This document shows, piece by piece, positions 6,967-13,565 of a stretch of DNA of 13,608 bases. Below the pieces are notes generated by a model. That model was given only the letters and a program-made list of their open reading frames with translations, did not search any database and was not told the DNA's origin. The position numbers and the translations under genes were made by a program. The DNA comes from an uncultured Pseudomonadota bacterium (GTDB lineage: Bacteria > Myxococcota_A > Polyangia > HGW-17), in contig CALKWH010000282.1 of the NCBI GenBank assembly GCA_938004375.1, positions 1 to 13,608 on the forward strand, in the 5' to 3' direction. How positions within the stretch are numbered: the stretch's first letter is position 1; every line of letters begins with the position of its first letter.

Positions 6967-8076
6967 CTAGCCGAACGCCGGATCCATGATGCGGTTGAAG
7001 CTCTGCCAGGCGTGCTCGCCGGCGAGCTCCCAGTCCTGGCCGCCCATCGCCGCGAGCGTGGCGGCGTACTCCTCGCGCAGCGCGGGCGGCACGAAGAAGT
7101 TGTACAGGCACTCGTAAGCGGCGAAGAGGTAGCAGATGGCCACCCCGTGGTTGTTGCGGTGGGCGCGGTCCTCCTTGGCCCACTCCCAGCGGGTGCCCAT
7201 GCTCTTGCGGCAGGCTTCGAGCTCCGCGCTCTTCTTGGCATTGATGAAGAAGTCCGCCACGTAGAAGTCGGCGGCGAAGGTCTCCCGGTCGAGCGCGAGG
7301 TACTCGTCGATCTCGCGGGCGAGCGAGCCGTGGATCTCCTCGGGGCTGCGCTGCTCCCACAGGTGATTGATGCTGCGCTCCATGCGGGTGCGTAAAAAAC
7401 CCTGTGCCGAGATTACATGATCGATCTGCATCAGCGCGATGCCCAGGATCTCGAAGGCGAAGCCGTGCCAGCGCTTGGACATGTAGTAATCCGCCGAGCG
7501 TTTCGCCTGCTCCAGGGTCTGCCGGAACACCCGCCAGGCCTCGTCCACCTGCTCCGCGGGCAGCGCGGTGACCTGCTTCTCGCGCAGGGGCACGGCGCCG
7601 AACTTGGTCACGTATTCGTCGTCGAAGGAGTCGCCGTTGATGCAGATCTCGAACAGCACCCGGTACATCTTGTTGGGCTCGGCCAGCCTGAGCGGACAGC
7701 GGTAGGAGAACGTCAGCCCGTCGTCCTTCAGGATCAGGCGCGGCAGCGTGAGGGTGCCGGTGTTCAGTTCGAGCACCTGGCGCAGAAGCGGCGCGCGGCG
7801 CTCCGGCGCGAGCTTCACGAACGGCGCCGTGATCACCAGATCGTCGTCGTCGGTGATGCGAAGCTCCAGCACGATGGAGCCGTGGGGGATGACCCAGTGG
7901 CGCGGGGCCGTCTCGCAGGCGAGGGCGGCGTCCTCGTTGATGTAGCGCAGGAACGTCCGGAAGGACTCCTCGAACCGGCCCTCCTCGTACAGTTGCACGG
8001 CGGGCTGGAACAACTCACGCTTGAGCTTGGTCTCGTATTCCACCACCGGGGGTACATATTGCGGACATGAATCCAT
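6967..8076 (-). CDS. Uncharacterised protein with TPR-like N-terminus, YbjN-like middle domain and helical C-terminus; partner of the downstream protease
   Basis: A 369-residue soluble protein without signal peptide or membrane segment. Residues about 22-48 (AVQLYEEGRFEESFRTFLRYI) look like one TPR-type helix pair. Residues about 64-162 form an alpha/beta domain whose landmarks align with residues 254-352 of the protease next door: GS (66), P-VKL (85-89), VL (101), SYR (124-126), GD (148) and FG (159) against GS (256), P-VKL (275-279), VL (291), SYR (311-313), GD (329) and FG (350). Residues about 170-369 are mostly helical, rich in aromatic and charged residues, and match nothing I recognise. 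The start at 8076 has AAGGAG 7 nt upstream. It is the first gene of the pair. YbjN-like domains share a fold with secretion chaperones, so a substrate-binding or adaptor role is possible; this is inference. Confidence 0.82.
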   Translation of the reverse strand: MDSCPQYVPPVVEYETKLKRELFQPAVQLYEEGRFEESFRTFLRYINEDAALACETAPRHWVIPHGSIVLELRITDDDDLVITAPFVKLAPERRAPLLRQVLELNTGTLTLPRLILKDDGLTFSYRCPLRLAEPNKMYRVLFEICINGDSFDDEYVTKFGAVPLREKQVTALPAEQVDEAWRVFRQTLEQAKRSADYYMSKRWHGFAFEILGIALMQIDHVISAQGFLRTRMERSINHLWEQRSPEEIHGSLAREIDEYLALDRETFAADFYVADFFINAKKSAELEACRKSMGTRWEWAKEDRAHRNNHGVAICYLFAAYECLYNFFVPPALREEYAATLAAMGGQDWELAGEHAWQSFNRIMDPAFG

Positions 8077-8160
8077 GGGTCCACTCCTTCGGGTTGGGGT
8101 AAACGGGCGCTGGCACCGACGCAGGCTTGGAGCGGCACGGCGACTGTGCGTTCGGAAAAA

Positions 8161-8189
8161 GTTCTCCCAGAGACGAGGCGAGATGTCAA
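8161..8189 (-). promoter_or_regulatory. Putative promoter of the 369-residue protein/protease operon
   Basis: The 159-nt gap 8077-8235 holds no gene. On the minus strand it has a perfect TTGACA (8184-8189) and, after 17 nt, a poor -10 candidate GAGAAC (8161-8166, 3 of 6). The strong -35 with weak -10 would fit an activated promoter or another sigma factor. The predicted leader is about 78 nt. I see no convincing terminator for the lipoprotein gene that ends at 8236. Confidence 0.33.
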
Positions 8190-8235
8190 GAAGTGTATTT
8201 TCCGGGTGCTCCCTTCGGCGTGGGGGGCCGGCGAT

Positions 8236-9138
8236 TCAGGGGCGCCCGATGACGTGGCGCACGATGATGGTCCCCTCGGACCGGCCGTCCCGAAGGGCCT
8301 CATCGTATCGCGCCACGCTCAGGAGCGCGCAATCATTCAGGCGGAATCTGAGCTCGTACCACCGTCGGGCCTGGGTGTTTCCAGACTTGGGAGCCAGGCT
8401 CCGCCGGAAGGAGAAGACGACCGTCCTTCCGTGAGCCTCGTGGATGAGCTCCTTGACGTCGCAGGTCTCGCCGAGAAAGGGGGTCTCCGGTTCCCAGGAA
8501 CCCAGGGTCCATGAGACCAGGGTCTTCGCCAGCGCAGCCGGCACCCGACCCGGGCGGGGGCGGTAGCCGTGCAGCGCCGAGTTCAGGTCGTGGGGGGCGA
8601 CGTCCTGACGGGCCATGACCATTCGAAGGAGCTCTCGCCGTCCGCCTGTCCCATCGCCTGCAGCGATCGGGGCACCCCCGGGGTCCAGAATCTCCGGTGG
8701 TTCCTGCGCCCCCTTCCATTGGACGAGATAGGTGCCTTCCGTGGTGTTCAAAGCCTCGGGAGGTGCTCCGGGCGCCGGGCCGGGGCCGGCAGGGTCCATG
8801 AACTGAACCCGCAGCCTGGTCACGGTTCGTCCCTGGACGTCCAGGACTTCCTGGCGGGATCCGTGGATCCGCACGAGCTTCCCGGATGCTGGGGGCTGCC
8901 GGGAAGGAGGTCTGGACTCCACCTCGGTCCACGTCTCCAGGCGGTCCCCCGCCTTGGGAAGTCGGCAGGCGAAGGCGAGGGCTGGGCCGTCCTGCTCTTC
9001 AGGGTGGGTGGCGGTGCCGTCGGGGCGGGGTGACCCGCAGCCGACCAGGACGAGGAGCCAGGCCCACGACGGGAAGACCAGGCCTGTGATGCGGAGAAGA
9101 GGTCCCATGAGGTGTCGTCGGGGATGGGGTTCTGGCAT
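8236..9138 (-). CDS. Uncharacterised lipoprotein
   Basis: A 300-residue protein with a lipoprotein signal: basic start (PHPRRHLMGPLLR), hydrophobic stretch and lipobox LVGC with Cys34 as the lipidated residue, followed by a polar Pro-rich linker. It should be exported and anchored in a membrane. The mature part, about 265 residues, looks like extended strands (GKLVRIHGSRQEVLDVQG, then TYLVQWKG) and contains four further cysteines; I do not recognise a family. The start at 9138 is preferred over the internal ATG at 9108 because GAGGAG lies 6 nt before it. The gene begins 11 nt after the stop of the RCC1 lipoprotein gene, so the two form an operon and may meet at the cell surface. Confidence 0.8.
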   Translation of the reverse strand: MPEPHPRRHLMGPLLRITGLVFPSWAWLLVLVGCGSPRPDGTATHPEEQDGPALAFACRLPKAGDRLETWTEVESRPPSRQPPASGKLVRIHGSRQEVLDVQGRTVTRLRVQFMDPAGPGPAPGAPPEALNTTEGTYLVQWKGAQEPPEILDPGGAPIAAGDGTGGRRELLRMVMARQDVAPHDLNSALHGYRPRPGRVPAALAKTLVSWTLGSWEPETPFLGETCDVKELIHEAHGRTVVFSFRRSLAPKSGNTQARRWYELRFRLNDCALLSVARYDEALRDGRSEGTIIVRHVIGRP

Positions 9139-9149
9139 GTTCGGCTCCT

Positions 9150-11603
9150 CTAGGGCAGCTGGCCGTGGACGGGGAAGGGCGTGCCGCCGTGGCTGTCCTG
9201 CGTGCCGTCGCCGAAGCGGCCGTAGCCGTTCTGGCCCCAGCAGAAGATCCTGCCGTCCTGGGTGCGGGCGCAGGAGCCGCCCTCGCAGCCCGCGAGCTGG
9301 GCCACGTCGAGCAGGAAGGGGACCTGCCAGCCCACGACCTGTCTCGGGTACCCGAATCCCCAGGTGCCGCCGATGCCTAGCTGGCTGGTGAGGTTGCTGC
9401 CCCAGCACCAGGCCGTGCGGTCGTCGCGGATCAGGCAGGAGTGGTCGGCCCCGATGTTCACCTGGTCGGCGCCCGTGTAGGGATCCAGGCCGCTCTCGAC
9501 GAGGACGTGCACCGGCAGGGTCTGGGCGGTGCCCGACTGGTCCCCCAGGGAGCCGTGAGCGTTGTGGCCCCAGCACAGCACGGAGGCGTCGGTCAGGCGG
9601 GCGCAGGTGTTGGTGAAGACGCTGAAATCGGTGACGCCGGTGAGCGGAGCGGCGCCGGTCGGGTCGAGCACCTGGACCGGAACCCGGGACGCGGCGGTGG
9701 TACCGTCGCCCAGGTTGGCCGCGCCCCAGCACCAGAGGGTGCCGTCGGTCTTCAGCGCGCAGGTCCGCGACGGGCCGGTCTTCACCCGCGCGACGTCGGT
9801 GAGAAAGCCCGACGGGTCGGCGGCGTGCACCACCCGCACGCGGGTGGAAGCGTTCGTCGTGAGGTCGTTGCCGAGCTGGCCGGACTGGTTGCGACCCCAG
9901 CACCAGGCGGCCCCCAGGGAGGTCCGCGCGCAGCAGAAGTCGCCGTTGCAGGCGATCTGGGTGACGCCCTGCAGCGTGGACACCTGCACCGGAGTCACGC
10001 GGTCGGTAGTGGTGCCGTCGCCGAGCTGGCCGTAGGGATTGCGGCCCCAGCACCAGACCGTGCCGTCGGCCTTGAGGGTGCAGGAGTGGTTGATGCCCAG
10101 GGTGACCGCGGTCACGCCGGAGAGCGGCGTCTGGTTGCCGTCCAGGACCACGCGCACGGGGATCAGGCTGCAGTCGCCGTAGCCGCAGTTCCCGCCGTGG
10201 CTGTTCGTCCGGTCACCCAGCACGTAATACCAGTCGGCGTCGTGGGCCTTGTTCACCCCCCAGCACCACACGTGTCCGTTTGGATCCACGGCGCAGGTGC
10301 GGTGGAGTTGCGCGGCCGCCAGGTCGGTCCACGGCAGGCAGGGGGTGTAGTCCAGCGCCTGGCAGTCCGCGCGGCAGGTCGGCTGTCCGCCGGCCCACCC
10401 CCGGTCGCCGCAGGAGTCGGGGAGCGTTCCCAGTTCGGTCCCGTCGCACACCTCGCCCCAGCCCTCGTCCACGACGCCGTCGCCGCAGAAGCTCGTGCAG
10501 GCGGAGGTGTCGATCTGGCAGTCGGCGCCGCAGGCGGCCGTGCCCGCGTAGCAGACGAAGCCGCCCAGGTCCTCGCCGTCGCACGCCTCGCCCGCCTCGG
10601 GCTGGACCACGCCGTCGCCGCACACGTCCAGGCAGCCGGCTGTGGCCAGCTGGCAGTCCGAGCCGCACGCCAGGGTCCCGAGTCCCAGGCCCAGGGCCGG
10701 GCAGGTGGCGTCGCCCAGGTCCGCGCCGTCGCACGCCTCGCCGTCGTCGCGCACCCCGTCGCCGCAGCGGCTCCCCAGGCAGCGCCGGGTCACCAGGCGG
10801 CAGTCGGCGCCGCACTCGAGCACGCCGCCGTCGAAGCCCAGGGAGAAGCAGTCCGTCCCTTCGGGGAGGCCGCCGTCGCAGGCCTCACCCTCGTCGGGCA
10901 CGCCGTCTCCGCACGAGGTGCCGCCGGTGCAGCCGCTGGTGTCGAGCGCGCAGGCTCCGTCGCAGGCGAGCGACCCGCCGGCGAAACCCAGGGCGGCGCA
11001 GGTGAGGCCCCGCAGCGCGTCGCCGTCGCAGGCCTCGTCGGGCTCGGCGAGCCCATCGCCGCAGGTGCTCTGGCACTCCGATTCATCGAACTGGCAGGTA
11101 GCGAGGCAGTCCAGGCGGCCGGCGCCCCAGCCCAGGCTCTGGCAGGACTGCCCCCGCAAATCGAAGCCGTCGCAGGGCTCGCTGGGATCCACCGCGCCGT
11201 TGCCGCACAGGCTGTCGCAGCCGGACAGGTCGGGCTGGCAGTCCGTCCCGCAGGCCAGCGTGCCGCCGGTGAAGCCGAGCGTGCGGCAGGTGACCCCGGC
11301 CAGGGCGTCTCCGTCGCAGGCCTCGCCGAAGGCGACCTGGACGACCCCGTCGCCGCAGCGCTCGCCGCACCCCAGCGTGTCGAAGGTGCAGTCGGCCTGG
11401 CAGGTGGGCAGGGCGGAGACGGAATAAAATCCCAGGGACGCGCAGGTCGCCCCGGCCAGGTCGTCTCCGTCGCACTGCTCGCCGGGATCGGCGAACCCGT
11501 CGCCGCAGGCGTCCTGGACCTTGACCTTCGTGTCGCAGGCGGCCAGGGACAGGGTGGTCAGCGTCAGGGAGATGAGCAAGGAGTGGAATCGCAGGGTACG
11601 CAT
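9150..11603 (-). CDS. Lipoprotein with eight myxobacterial-type Cys repeats and a seven-bladed RCC1 propeller
   Basis: An 817-residue surface or periplasmic protein of unknown ligand. Residues 1-23 are a lipoprotein signal (MRTLRFHS..., lipobox LAAC, Cys23). Residues 33-425 are eight tandem repeats of 45-53 residues with the pattern CGDG-x(4-6)-GE-x-CDG ... C ... C-x(3)-C ... C, the type known as the Myxococcus cysteine-rich repeat. Residues 426-817 contain seven RCC1-type repeats, each with a CWG core (VWCWGVN, VWCWGRN, AWCWGRN, LWCWGAA, VLCWGHN, AWCWGSN, IFCWGQN). Seven repeats suit one closed beta-propeller. Each blade has a second cysteine 9-10 residues before CWG, possibly forming one disulfide per blade. 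The start at 11603 has GGAGG 3 nt upstream and fits the promoter; the ATG at 11618 would leave almost no leader. Confidence 0.9.
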   Translation of the reverse strand: MRTLRFHSLLISLTLTTLSLAACDTKVKVQDACGDGFADPGEQCDGDDLAGATCASLGFYSVSALPTCQADCTFDTLGCGERCGDGVVQVAFGEACDGDALAGVTCRTLGFTGGTLACGTDCQPDLSGCDSLCGNGAVDPSEPCDGFDLRGQSCQSLGWGAGRLDCLATCQFDESECQSTCGDGLAEPDEACDGDALRGLTCAALGFAGGSLACDGACALDTSGCTGGTSCGDGVPDEGEACDGGLPEGTDCFSLGFDGGVLECGADCRLVTRRCLGSRCGDGVRDDGEACDGADLGDATCPALGLGLGTLACGSDCQLATAGCLDVCGDGVVQPEAGEACDGEDLGGFVCYAGTAACGADCQIDTSACTSFCGDGVVDEGWGEVCDGTELGTLPDSCGDRGWAGGQPTCRADCQALDYTPCLPWTDLAAAQLHRTCAVDPNGHVWCWGVNKAHDADWYYVLGDRTNSHGGNCGYGDCSLIPVRVVLDGNQTPLSGVTAVTLGINHSCTLKADGTVWCWGRNPYGQLGDGTTTDRVTPVQVSTLQGVTQIACNGDFCCARTSLGAAWCWGRNQSGQLGNDLTTNASTRVRVVHAADPSGFLTDVARVKTGPSRTCALKTDGTLWCWGAANLGDGTTAASRVPVQVLDPTGAAPLTGVTDFSVFTNTCARLTDASVLCWGHNAHGSLGDQSGTAQTLPVHVLVESGLDPYTGADQVNIGADHSCLIRDDRTAWCWGSNLTSQLGIGGTWGFGYPRQVVGWQVPFLLDVAQLAGCEGGSCARTQDGRIFCWGQNGYGRFGDGTQDSHGGTPFPVHGQLP
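9153..10328 (-). repeat. RCC1 propeller repeats (seven blades) within the lipoprotein gene
   Basis: The coding sequence of residues 426-817 is seven diverged repeats averaging 56 codons. The first blade is longest because of an insertion with a Cys/Gly-rich loop (HGGNCGYGDC); the fourth is short in the LGDG loop. The repeated DNA core is the codon run for CWG, visible as CCCCAGCACCA on the plus strand. Confidence 0.85.
10329..11507 (-). repeat. Eight tandem Cys-rich repeats within the lipoprotein gene
   Basis: The coding sequence of residues 33-425 is eight repeats of 45-53 codons. Start residues are 33, 83, 133, 181, 231, 280, 328 and 373. Each begins CGDG or CGNG and has six cysteines, or one fewer in the shortened seventh repeat. 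The glycine, aspartate and cysteine codons make the DNA look strongly periodic and open long antisense frames on the plus strand. Confidence 0.85.
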
Positions 11604-11630
11604 GGGCCTCCGTTTCATGTCACGTTGGAA

Positions 11631-11659
11631 AGTATCCCCGCGTATGGGGGCCTTGTCAA
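11631..11659 (-). promoter_or_regulatory. Putative promoter of the RCC1 lipoprotein operon
   Basis: On the minus strand TTGACA (11654-11659, perfect) is followed after 17 nt by GATACT (11631-11636, 4 of 6). The predicted transcript start near 11624 leaves a leader of about 20 nt carrying the GGAGG. The -10 resembles CATACT at 1420-1425, which gives some support to both. Confidence 0.5.
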
Positions 11660-11686
11660 TTGTACCCTGACTGCAAAGAAACGGCA

Positions 11687-11715
11687 TTGATGATGAGGGG
11701 GCGGCGTGGTATGGT
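11687..11715 (+). promoter_or_regulatory. Putative promoter of the plus-strand membrane protein gene
   Basis: TTGATG (11687-11692) and TATGGT (11710-11715) are separated by 17 nt; each matches consensus at 4 of 6 positions. Transcription from about 11722 would give a leader of about 32 nt with AGGAAGG before the ATG at 11754. The -35 boxes of this and the divergent promoter lie only about 27 bp apart, so they may be co-regulated. Confidence 0.38.
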
Positions 11716-11753
11716 CCCCCCACGAAAGCGAACCACCAAAGGAAGGCCGTCTC

Positions 11754-12248
11754 ATGCTCAGCACGAACCAAGCAAAACAATTCTCTCCCGGTGTCTTTGG
11801 AATCACGCTCCTGTGCTTCTTCCTTCCGTTCATCAACATCACCTGCAGCGGGGAGAAGATCGCCTCCGTCACCGCCCGGGAGTTGGTGACGGGCAGCACC
11901 CTCGAACCCCTCGGGGGGTCCGAGAAGGGCATGAAAGGAATGGAAATGAAAGGAAAAATTGAATCCGAGCCGCTGGCCGCAGTGCTCCTGGCGCTGGTGG
12001 TGGCCGGGCTGGTGTTCAGTTTCCTCAGGAAGAACGTCTTCACGATCCTCGCCGCCGTCAGCGCGGGGGCCGCGCTCGTCACCCAGTTGATGCTGCGGTC
12101 GAAGTTGTTGCAGGACATCGACAAGGAGGGGGAGAAGCTCCTGCAGATCGAGATGGCCGCCGGTTTCTGGGCGATCCTGCTGCTGCTGCTCGTCGCGCTC
12201 GCCCTGAACGTGTGGCTCGTTTTGAAAAAGAGTCCCCCACAATCATGA
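11754..12248 (+). CDS. Small four-helix membrane protein of unknown function
   Basis: A 164-residue protein with four predicted membrane helices at about residues 13-29 (FGITLLCFFLPFINI), 74-91, 95-113 and 135-156, and a Lys-rich C-terminal end. Between helices 1 and 2 lies a 45-residue loop that starts CSGEKIASVTARELVTG and includes a Met/Lys-rich stretch (KGMKGMEMKGK). The motif LPF-x(4)-C-x-G-x-K...L-x-x-G resembles small membrane proteins I associate with many bacterial genomes, without known role. The start at 11754 is chosen because AGGAAGG lies 7 nt before it; the earlier in-frame ATG at 11711 overlaps the promoter. It is divergent from the RCC1 lipoprotein gene and 101 nt upstream of another lipoprotein gene on the same strand. 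Confidence 0.78.
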   Translation: MLSTNQAKQFSPGVFGITLLCFFLPFINITCSGEKIASVTARELVTGSTLEPLGGSEKGMKGMEMKGKIESEPLAAVLLALVVAGLVFSFLRKNVFTILAAVSAGAALVTQLMLRSKLLQDIDKEGEKLLQIEMAAGFWAILLLLLVALALNVWLVLKKSPPQS

Positions 12249-12281
12249 GTTGGGTACGGGAGCAGTGATGAGGGATTGGCA

Positions 12282-12308
12282 ATGAAGAAGCATATCTGGG
12301 TCATGTAG
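12282..12308 (+). other. Possible leader mini-ORF (MKKHIWVM) before the lipoprotein gene
   Basis: The 101-nt gap 12249-12349 has no terminator or clear promoter. It contains a 9-codon frame, ATG at 12282 to TAG at 12306-12308, with GAGGGA 7 nt upstream. Its stop shares a base with a GTG (12308) that opens the frame of the downstream lipoprotein. It could be a leader peptide, a remnant of the true signal-peptide start after a frameshift, or chance. Confidence 0.2.
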
Positions 12309-12349
12309 TGCGGAAGCCTGACGGGAATCACTCTCTGTTTCGCTGGGCG

Positions 12350-13147
12350 ATGGAACCGTCCGACCGGCAAGCCCACCGCCGGCCCGCCCTGCCCGGGCGG
12401 GTCCTGGCCATGACCGGGCTGTTCGCCGCGTGCCTGACCGCCTGCGCGATGCCGCTGCAGACCCGCACGGGGGCGGTGCTCGCGCCCGGAGAGGGTCAGT
12501 TGGGCGGCCAGATCGGCGGCAGCTTCGGTCCCTCGAAGCTCCCCGACGCGATCCCGCCCGAACTGATGGCCAACTGGGCGCTCACCGGGCGCCTGGGCGT
12601 GGCTCCCCGGTTCGAGCTCCTGGCCGACCTGGGCTGGCTGCGGCAGGCCGGCGCCCTGCGGCTGGACCTGCTCAACGCCCGCCGGTGGGGCTTCGTGTCC
12701 GCCGCGCTCATCGCCTGGGGCGGAGGGCAGGTCGTGTCCGAGCGCGACCCGTCGAGCCCGGCCGGGGAGGCGACCCGGTGGGCCTGGGCCCCCGAGCTCG
12801 GCGGCGGCCTGGACCTGAGCATCCCCCTGTGGGGCTGGCTCGAGCACCTGATGAACCTGACCGTCTCCCACGGCGCCCAGTGGTTCCATGTGCCCCGGGA
12901 GGAAGAGCCGGTGCATATCGAGCAGAGCCACTATCAGATGCTCAGCCGCGAGGAGACGCGCCTCGCGTGCACCCTGGGCGTGGCCATCACCGCGACGCCC
13001 GAGCGGGTCCCCCTGCAGATCGTCATTGGCGTGAGCCCCTACTGGATCGTGGGCAGCCCGGGCGTGCCCGGCGACGGCGACGGCCGCCCCGATGGTGTCA
13101 CGTTCACGATCGGCGTCGGCGCCGTCGGCCGCCTGTGGGGCCGGTGA
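12350..13147 (+). CDS. Uncharacterised lipoprotein with beta-barrel-like strand pattern
   Basis: A 265-residue protein in this reading. The N-terminus has a basic region (RQAHRRPALPGR), a hydrophobic stretch and the lipobox LTAC (Cys32), so it is probably a lipoprotein. The mature chain shows repeated alternating hydrophobic/polar stretches with Gly and aromatic residues (GQLGGQIGGSFG, GRLGVAPRFELLADLGWLR, PELGGGLDLSIP, GVAITATPERVPLQIVIGVSPYW, FTIGVGAVGRLWGR), as in outer-membrane barrel-like proteins. A middle loop is acidic (PREEEPVHIEQSH). I do not recognise the family. The start is uncertain: the ATG at 12350, the GTG at 12308 and the ATG at 12410 all lack a good ribosome binding site; 12350 gives the best signal peptide. 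The gene converges on hydF. Confidence 0.68.
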   Translation: MEPSDRQAHRRPALPGRVLAMTGLFAACLTACAMPLQTRTGAVLAPGEGQLGGQIGGSFGPSKLPDAIPPELMANWALTGRLGVAPRFELLADLGWLRQAGALRLDLLNARRWGFVSAALIAWGGGQVVSERDPSSPAGEATRWAWAPELGGGLDLSIPLWGWLEHLMNLTVSHGAQWFHVPREEEPVHIEQSHYQMLSREETRLACTLGVAITATPERVPLQIVIGVSPYWIVGSPGVPGDGDGRPDGVTFTIGVGAVGRLWGR

Positions 13148-13171
13148 GTCGTCACGGCTCAGCCTTCCCAC

Positions 13172-13192
13172 GCGAAATCATTGTGATTTCGC
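13172..13192. terminator. Perfect hairpin between convergent genes, possible bidirectional terminator
   Basis: The arms GCGAAATCA (13172-13180) and TGATTTCGC (13184-13192) pair perfectly around a 3-nt TTG loop. It lies 24 nt after the lipoprotein stop and directly touches the hydF stop codon (13193-13195). No T-run follows on either strand, so it is not a textbook intrinsic terminator; it could stop or stabilise both transcripts. Confidence 0.42.
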
Positions 13193-13565
13193 TCAGCGAC
13201 CGTCCTCCGGTCGCCACGCGGCCAGGGCTTCGGGGAACATCCGGATCGCGCGGGGCAGGATGCCGTGGAGGTAGGCGATGGCGACCCCGTAGTTGGTGAT
13301 GGGGACGCCCTGGGTGCGGGCCAGGCGGATGCGCGAGAGGATGGCCGCGCGGTTGACCATGCAGCCGCCGCACTGGATGATCAGGTCATAGCCCGTCAGA
13401 TCCGCGGGGAAGTCGTGGCCGGCGCGCACGTCGAGCTCCAGGGCGGCGCCGGTGACCGACGCCAGCCAGCGGGGGAGCTTCACCCGGCCGATGTCCTCGG
13501 AGATGGGGCGATGCGAGCACGCCTCGGCGATGAGTACCCGCGAGCCGTCCTTCAACTTCGAGATG
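13193..13565 (-). CDS. hydF: [FeFe]-hydrogenase maturation GTPase HydF, C-terminal fragment
   Basis: The last 123 residues of HydF, the scaffold/carrier that receives the two-iron subcluster precursor and delivers it to [FeFe] hydrogenase, with HydE and HydG. The fragment is the C-terminal cluster-binding domain: KLKDGSRVLIAEACSH, DIGRVKLPRWL, YDLIIQCGGCMVNR and PITNYGVAIAYLHG are family signatures. The cluster cysteines are in CSH and in CGGC, 45 residues after CSH's His plus one. In the usual motif CxH...HCxxC a His precedes the CxxC; here it is Gln. The N-terminal GTPase and dimerisation domains are absent only because genuine sequence stops at 13565, where adapter begins. The TTG at 13553-13555 is not the start; it is an internal Leu codon. 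Confidence 0.93.

Noticed and set aside
9153..11507. Tandem repeats as a possible CRISPR or satellite array
   Set aside because: The periodicity is codon-based (Cys-rich and RCC1 protein repeats), with diverged units and no spacer structure.
9441..11690. Plus-strand open frame of 749 codons opposite the RCC1 lipoprotein gene
   Set aside because: It is the antisense of a repeat-rich, high-GC gene, has low-complexity Ala/Gly/Val composition, no ribosome binding site and no recognisable domain.
11604..12242. N-terminal extension of the RCC1 protein to 1030 residues
   Set aside because: The extension would be antisense to the membrane protein gene and cover both promoters; the lipoprotein signal peptide at 11603 is clearly the true start.
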